Shown piece by piece: positions 51,574 to 56,209 of a stretch of 56,209 nt of DNA (its first letter is position 1; each line of letters opens with the position of its first letter). Origin of the DNA: Brevibacterium aurantiacum (GTDB lineage: Bacteria; Actinomycetota; Actinomycetes; Actinomycetales; Brevibacteriaceae); the NCBI RefSeq assembly GCF_900169065.1, contig NZ_FXZB01000024.1:1-56209 (forward strand). The letters are read 5' to 3'. Below the pieces are notes generated by a model. It was given only the letters and a program-made list of their open reading frames with translations. It made no database searches and was not told the DNA's origin. A program made the position numbers and the translations under genes.

Positions 51574-52152
51574 ATGAGTTCGTCGTCGAAGGGTCAATCC
51601 GCACGCACGGTCGAGGAGCGCGTGGCCGAGCTCGAGCGCAAGATCGCCGAGCTGGAGAATGCCGTTCCCACGACTGCACCGGCCGCCGAGGCTGAGTCCG
51701 ATCGGGCGCCGAATGGCACGAAGAGCACGAACCCGACCGCTGATGACGACACCTTCTGGGCGCTGAACGGCCTCATCGATCGAGCGGGAGACGAGGGTGG
51801 AGTCGTCTACACCGGACATACCACTCCCCCGGGTGGGGAATCTCCGGTGTCCTGGCAGATGGGGCTGCCGTCGGCAGCGATCAATGACCTCAATTTCGCC
51901 GAGGCTGCCCCCGCCCTGGCAGCACTGGGCCACCCGGTCCGCCTCGAACTCCTGCAGGCCATCTATGAGGGGACGACTACCGTCGCCCAGCTCGGCGAGG
52001 ACGAGCGATTCGGCACGACCGGCCAGATCTACCACCACATCCACGCCCTGGCCGGGGCAGGCTGGCTCGAGAACTCGCGCCGAGGCCACTGGCGCGTACC
52101 TGGCCAGAAGATCGTTCCCCTCCTCACCCTCATCCTCATCGGCACTCACTGA
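51574..52152 (+). CDS. ArsR-like winged-helix transcriptional regulator
   Basis: A 192-residue protein. The N-terminus contains a coiled-coil-like stretch (VEERVAELERKIAELENAV) and a disordered linker. The C-terminal 80 or so residues are a winged helix: APALAALGHPVRLELLQAIY, then TTVAQLGEDERFGTTGQIYHHIHAL, then GWLENSRRGHWRVPGQK, the ArsR-type helix-turn-helix and wing. No metal-binding cysteine is present, so the signal is not a metal by the usual mode. The start at 51574 is supported by TATTCT six bases upstream. It heads an operon with a serine hydrolase and a membrane protein and likely controls them and itself through the 14-bp palindrome. Confidence 0.82.
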   Translation: MSSSSKGQSARTVEERVAELERKIAELENAVPTTAPAAEAESDRAPNGTKSTNPTADDDTFWALNGLIDRAGDEGGVVYTGHTTPPGGESPVSWQMGLPSAAINDLNFAEAAPALAALGHPVRLELLQAIYEGTTTVAQLGEDERFGTTGQIYHHIHALAGAGWLENSRRGHWRVPGQKIVPLLTLILIGTH

Positions 52153-52181
52153 CACTCACTGACACTCACTCAGGAGCCCCC

Positions 52182-53357
52182 ATGAACACCGCTTCCGCCG
52201 CCGCGAACTCCAACAATCCTCGTCCACGCTCGGCCTCAGAAGAGCCGCGGGCTCAGCGGACATGGATCGCGGTGCTCGCTGCCGCGATCGCGGGTGTCCT
52301 GCTTCTGCTCATCACTCCGTTTCCACGTGGGTTCCAGGGCGAGACCACTGGCGATGCCGCACTGGTCAGTCAGGTCGAGAACGCCCTCGATAGCGGGCAC
52401 TGGCACCATGTGGCAGCCGCGAAGATTCATGGCGATGACGTCACCTGGGGAGGAGTCGGTGCCGACGACGATTCGGAGTTCGAAATCGGATCGATCACGA
52501 AGACCATCACCGCGGCGCTCTTCGCCGATGCGATCGAACGCGGAAAGATCGACGAGGAGACCAACCTCGGCGAGGTCTGGCCCGAACTCGACGGTGAGGT
52601 CGCCGAGGTGACTCTGGCATCGATCGCCACGCAGCGCTCAGGACTGCCCGCTCAGGAACCGTCATTGAGTTTCGGTGATGGCCTGGCGACATTCCTATCG
52701 AGCTATATCCACACCGACCCTTATCGCGGGACTGCGACGGACCTCGTCGACTCGCTCAAGGACGTCGACGTGGGTGAGCAGGAGCCGGAGTACTCGAACT
52801 TCGCATTCGGGATCCTCGGACAAGCACTCGCGACGGTCACGGACTCCAGCTACGGCGATCTCGTCAGGGACCGGATTACGGAGCCCTTGGGAATGACGGA
52901 CACCTACGTGCCCGGATCGGCGGAGGGACTCTCGCATGGCTACACGGCGTCCGGATTGCCTGCAGCGCCATTGACGCTGGGCGGGACTGCGCCCTCGGGT
53001 GCCATCAGATCAACTGCCCACGACATGAGCATCTGGCTGCGTGCGACGATGGACGGATCGGCCCCCGGCGCGACGTCAATCCAACCGCGTGAGGATTACA
53101 ACGAATCGGATCGAATCGGCTGGGCGTGGCTCACCACGAAGGATCGCAGTCCCAATCTCACCTGGCATAACGGCGGTACCGGCGGGTACCGCTCGTTCCT
53201 TGGTTTCGATCCGAAGACTTCGCAGGGGATCATCGTCCTCGCCGAGTCGGCAATCTCCGTTGACGATGCCGCGGACGTGATCTCAACAAGTGAAGCCTCG
53301 GTGGCGACCCGGCACTCTGCGCAGGTGCACGGCGATCAGGCAGGAGCGCACTCATGA
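52182..53357 (+). CDS. Membrane-anchored beta-lactamase-family serine hydrolase
   Basis: A 391-residue protein with an N-terminal transmembrane anchor (about 27-46) and an extracytoplasmic class C beta-lactamase/penicillin-recognising fold. The active-site set is SITK (Ser104-Lys107), EYSN (Tyr204-Ser-Asn206) and the third motif HNGGTGG (about 327), so the enzyme should be active on D-amino acid peptides, esters or beta-lactams. AGGAG lies nine bases upstream of the ATG. Its end overlaps the next gene by four bases. It is likely under control of the ArsR-like regulator, 29 bases upstream. Confidence 0.86.
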   Translation: MNTASAAANSNNPRPRSASEEPRAQRTWIAVLAAAIAGVLLLLITPFPRGFQGETTGDAALVSQVENALDSGHWHHVAAAKIHGDDVTWGGVGADDDSEFEIGSITKTITAALFADAIERGKIDEETNLGEVWPELDGEVAEVTLASIATQRSGLPAQEPSLSFGDGLATFLSSYIHTDPYRGTATDLVDSLKDVDVGEQEPEYSNFAFGILGQALATVTDSSYGDLVRDRITEPLGMTDTYVPGSAEGLSHGYTASGLPAAPLTLGGTAPSGAIRSTAHDMSIWLRATMDGSAPGATSIQPREDYNESDRIGWAWLTTKDRSPNLTWHNGGTGGYRSFLGFDPKTSQGIIVLAESAISVDDAADVISTSEASVATRHSAQVHGDQAGAHS

Positions 53358-53731
53358 ATCCAGTACTCTTCTCTCAGATCGCGTGTGCGATCGTCATCGC
53401 CTGGGGTGCCTTCTCTGCGATCAAAGCATCTCGAGCTCCCACCAGGACCGTGCTGCTGAGCAATCTCCTCGTTGCTCTCGCCATGCTTCTGCTTGTCCGA
53501 TTGATTGCAGACTACGGTGGTTGGACATCTTGGTTCATCTACGTCTGGATGCTCTGCCTCGGCGGGTACGTCTTCGGCGTGTATCTGGCAGCGAGGGCTT
53601 GGTCGCAACTTCCCTGGGTCGCCGATGGTGCAGCGGCCAAACGGTCAGAGGTGACCAGCCTCGGAGTATCGAGCGTGATGACGGCGGCTGCTGCGGGTGC
53701 GCTGGTGATTCCCGGGTTCATGCTGGGTTAA
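53354..53731 (+). CDS. Membrane protein of unknown function
   Basis: A 125-residue protein with four hydrophobic segments and little soluble sequence (helices near residues 6-24, 34-52, 60-82 and 102-123). It starts in the stop of the serine hydrolase gene (ATGA), so it is translated with it. It has no recognisable motif. It may anchor, protect from or complement the hydrolase. Confidence 0.72.
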   Translation: MNPVLFSQIACAIVIAWGAFSAIKASRAPTRTVLLSNLLVALAMLLLVRLIADYGGWTSWFIYVWMLCLGGYVFGVYLAARAWSQLPWVADGAAAKRSEVTSLGVSSVMTAAAAGALVIPGFMLG

Positions 53732-53807
53732 GACTGCCGATGGCACGCGACGGTCGCATTTCACCTGAGCTTCATGTGTCGGCGACCTACGGGAGCTGGC
53801 ATCGAAC

Positions 53808-53813
53808 TAGTTT
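53808..53813 (+). promoter_or_regulatory. Leaderless -10 element, small membrane protein gene
   Basis: TAGTTT ends six bases before the ATG at 53820. No ribosome-binding site is present. Confidence 0.55.
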
Positions 53814-53819
53814 CGTTGT

Positions 53820-54114
<295 letters not shown>

Positions 54115-55814
54115 TGAGTTGCTTCACTTTAGTGCCCCGGCCCGGGCCCGAAACTTTCGACGCTGCTAATTAGCTCGGCAACGTTTGGCGGGACTTCGGG
54201 TGGGAACACGAGCTCGTGCCCATCGATCTCACCCACGAACTCCCTCAACGGCCGCAACGTGGTGATGACCTTCTTCAACGACAACCCTGTGGCCTCTTGC
54301 ATGAACCGCGCGAGAGCCAACGCCGTGAACACGACCGTCAAGTGCGCCTCAATCGCATCCCGTGTGCGATGAAAGATCGGACGGGCTCGAAGGTCGGTCT
54401 TCGACATCCGAAAAGACTGCTCGACATGCCATAGATCATGATAAGAACCCACGACCTCCCGCGCCGTCATGACCTTGGCCTCGATGTTCGTGACGTACCC
54501 CTTCCACCCGGCCAAACCCACCGCCTTGTCATAGCTGGACTCGTCGAAGACCTTCGTCGACCCCTTCGTCTTCACGAACCGTGCGGCCTTCGGCTTCGAC
54601 TCCCCATCAATGATCCGCATCGCCCGATTACGCTGCAGATTCAGTGTTTCCCTGTCCCGCACAGCGCGTTTGCGCCGGTATTGCCACACTGCCCGCCACG
54701 CCTTCGGATGCTCAACCGGTGACCACACGGGCTCAGCACGAGTCAGCGTCCGGTTCTTATCCAACCCGACTGTGGCCCTTGGGGTCAGCGTATCGACGAG
54801 CTGCCCATCATCAGTGTTGGTGCCGTTCCAGGTGAAGAACGTCGCCAGATCATTCGGTGCTTTCGTCTGCCGCGAACCGACGATGAACCGTAGCCCGGCA
54901 TCATCGAGTTCCTTGAGGTTCGCGGCTGAGAGCATCCCGGCATCAGCAACGATGACCATGTCCGTGACGCCGTGGCGGTTTTGGAAACCCTTGACGATCG
55001 GAATCATCGTGAACGTTTCTGCCTTGTTGCCTTCGAAGCACCCGATCTCTAACGGAAATCCGGTCCGATCGACGAGGAGGCCGACCACGATCTGTGGATC
55101 GACGCGGCGTTCCTTGGAGTACCCGACCTTGCGGAGCCTGTCTTCCTTCTCTGCTTCAAAATATAAGGTGGTCACGTCATAAAGGATCAGCGAGATCCCG
55201 GTCGTCGCGACAGAGTAGTCGAAGCACTTGCCTGCAATGGTCTCTCGATAGGCGTCAGAATTGATCCGTTGCAGACACCGGGTGAAAGTGCTGCGGTGTT
55301 TGGCATCAGCACCAAGTTCGTCGAGGACACGGATGCTGTCAGTCTTCGACGTGGGTTCGACAAGCCTTGCGAGGACGAGCTGGAAGAATGCTTCGTCATC
55401 GACCACGTCGAAGCCGAGTCTGTCGTAGGCGGTGCGGATCGTGTCAATGAGCAGCCGTGATGCTGATCCCTTCACTCGCCGACGCGACGTTGTCGAGACG
55501 TTGCCGCCGGTGTCGAGGTCGAGGGCTAGTTGTCCGGTGGACTCGTTGATCTTTTCCCGGCCGGCTTCTTCGAGTGCTGCGAGTTGGGCTGGGGTGTGAG
55601 CGGAGCCGAGGTGTTCGATGACGGTGAGTTTGCCGTGGCGTTTCGTCACGATCTGGACCGCGGTTGCCCCAGATGCGGTCGGGACTTTCCTCAGTCGCAG
55701 GCTCATGCCTTCATTCTACGGACCCGATTAGTGTCCCAAATTCCCTACATACAGTCCGGTCACCAGGAGGTATGCCGTCGAATCATTCACAATCGGCCAA
55801 AGTGAAGCAAGTCA
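54115..55814 (-). mobile_element. IS1634-family insertion sequence, about 1.7 kb
   Basis: The ends are TGAGTTGCTTCACTTT and, in reverse, TGACTTGCTTCACTTT: 15 of 16 positions match as terminal inverted repeats. One transposase gene fills the element. Flanking 58/52-bp copies of host sequence are the target duplication, and such long variable duplications are a known trait of the IS1634/IS1549 group. The element seems complete and possibly mobile. Confidence 0.9.
54129..55706 (-). CDS. IS1634-family transposase
   Basis: A 525-residue DDE transposase of the IS4 superfamily, IS1634 group. Candidate catalytic residues: Asp in ILYDVTTLYFEA, Asp in MVIVADAGMLS and Glu in LWHVEQSFRMSKTDL, the Y-x-R-E-K-like region. 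RPIFHRTRDAIEAHLTVVF is typical of this family. The reading frame is intact and without internal stops, and the TAA stop lies within the left inverted repeat. The element inserted just behind the small membrane protein gene. Confidence 0.93.
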   Translation of the reverse strand: MSLRLRKVPTASGATAVQIVTKRHGKLTVIEHLGSAHTPAQLAALEEAGREKINESTGQLALDLDTGGNVSTTSRRRVKGSASRLLIDTIRTAYDRLGFDVVDDEAFFQLVLARLVEPTSKTDSIRVLDELGADAKHRSTFTRCLQRINSDAYRETIAGKCFDYSVATTGISLILYDVTTLYFEAEKEDRLRKVGYSKERRVDPQIVVGLLVDRTGFPLEIGCFEGNKAETFTMIPIVKGFQNRHGVTDMVIVADAGMLSAANLKELDDAGLRFIVGSRQTKAPNDLATFFTWNGTNTDDGQLVDTLTPRATVGLDKNRTLTRAEPVWSPVEHPKAWRAVWQYRRKRAVRDRETLNLQRNRAMRIIDGESKPKAARFVKTKGSTKVFDESSYDKAVGLAGWKGYVTNIEAKVMTAREVVGSYHDLWHVEQSFRMSKTDLRARPIFHRTRDAIEAHLTVVFTALALARFMQEATGLSLKKVITTLRPLREFVGEIDGHELVFPPEVPPNVAELISSVESFGPGPGH

Positions 55815-55866
55815 GGCGAGGGCGAGGACAACGCAAACCGAGACGGCAACGGCAACGAATAGAACC
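55815..55866 (+). repeat. Right copy of the long IS target-site duplication
   Basis: Starts immediately after the right IS end and repeats the end of the small membrane protein gene (Gly-Glu, Asn-Arg-Asp-Gly-Asn and stop) with one GGCAAC unit fewer than the left copy. It has no start codon and is only a remnant. Confidence 0.85.
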
Positions 55867-56209
55867 GTCAATCGAGGGCATGCTCAAGTACAGCCTGCCG
55901 GTCGACTATTTTCCGGCTCTTCACTATAGATCTTGTGGACTAGTTAGTCTGACTTCTCGAAGGACGTGGCGGTCTCTACCAAACGGATCGATGATGGTCT
56001 TGTGGTCGGGTCTGACTCATGGCTCTTCTGACACCCCGCTGTCTGGGGTTGTCCTGTTTACGACGTGTCGACTGGCTCGGCTCACTGTAATAAGTGCAGC
56101 CCAGCAGGCCGTCATGTCCTGATAGGAGTCTGGCGTGTCCCCGATAGTGAACTGACTGACGCCGGCTGAGCTGCGCACCCGAGAACTCGAAAAGAAGGGG
56201 CGCAGTTCC
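55867..56209. other. Region after the IS without an assignable gene
   Basis: No convincing gene is visible up to the window end. An open frame at 55664-56122 crosses the IS border and is not meaningful. GACTA-GT-TAGTC (55938-55949) is a small dyad, and ACCCC/GGGGT (56033-56049) forms a weak stem. From 56156 a frame without stop runs to the edge (LTPAELRTRELEKKGRSS) but has no start codon; it could be the beginning of a further gene or mobile element. Confidence 0.4.

Noticed and set aside
55664..56122. Open frame crossing the right end of the IS
   Set aside because: It joins IS sequence, the duplicated host remnant and flanking DNA, so it cannot be an ancestral gene.

Overview
The window is 56.2 kb of high-GC actinobacterial chromosome. 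The gene content fits Brevibacterium or a close Micrococcales relative: a bkd-type 2-oxoacid dehydrogenase cluster, a CsoR-copZ-copA copper operon, an HU protein, a zinc-free L28-L33-S14 ribosomal cluster, several MHS-family transporters and many apparently leaderless genes. The genus is an inference from overall style; no 16S gene is present. I see no rRNA, tRNA, CRISPR array or prophage.

Layout. 1-2885: the 3' part of an LPXTG wall protein with an exact 60-bp tandem repeat, a degenerate ABC-type ATPase lacking the Walker A lysine, and an exported protein. 2957-10275: a thioredoxin/NHL protein, a PLP-homeostasis protein, 3-hydroxyisobutyrate dehydrogenase divergent from a LysR regulator, 3-hydroxybutyrate dehydrogenase and an MHS transporter. 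10531-13838: a CopD-CtaG fusion, HU, then rpsN-rpmG-rpmB in zinc-independent forms. 14450-19195: a membrane-anchored protein and the E2-E1beta-E1alpha genes of a branched-chain 2-oxoacid dehydrogenase. 19544-22052: a translationally coupled three-gene module (WXG100-like small protein, unknown 250-residue protein, serine hydrolase). 22281-30503: purB, a hydrolase, an MHS transporter, an aldonolactone oxidase, a PLP deaminase/aldolase and an aldehyde dehydrogenase. 30540-38764: a penicillin-binding protein, a Dct/Cit-type two-component system split by a thiolase gene, and a MOSC-reductase-ferredoxin fusion. 38857-41587: csoR-copZ-copA. 41601-50621: an acyl-CoA synthetase, small membrane and lipoproteins, a CseABC-like lipoprotein/regulator/kinase set, DUF1990 and MaoC proteins, and an OtsB-GH15 fusion. 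50727-54110: a DUF308-like protein, an ArsR-like regulator with a serine hydrolase and a membrane protein, and a small membrane protein. 54115-55814: an IS1634-family element flanked by an unusually long target duplication.

How the genes work together. Much of the window is carboxylate and acyl-CoA metabolism: bkd, 3-hydroxyisobutyrate and 3-hydroxybutyrate dehydrogenases, thiolase, acyl-CoA synthetase, MaoC, two MHS carboxylate-type transporters and a Dct-type sensor. A second theme is copper (CopD-CtaG and the csoR operon) and a third is envelope signalling (PBP, LPXTG protein, Cse-like system, beta-lactamase-fold hydrolase). The trehalose fusion could dephosphorylate trehalose-6-phosphate and then hydrolyse the trehalose.

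At sequence level the most striking regularity is a TANNNT-like -10 hexamer placed exactly six bases before the start codon in about a dozen genes, which predicts leaderless transcripts and was used to choose several starts. The most interesting under-described gene set is the WXG100-like/hydrolase module at 19544-22052. The long imperfect target duplication around the IS is the most unusual structural feature.
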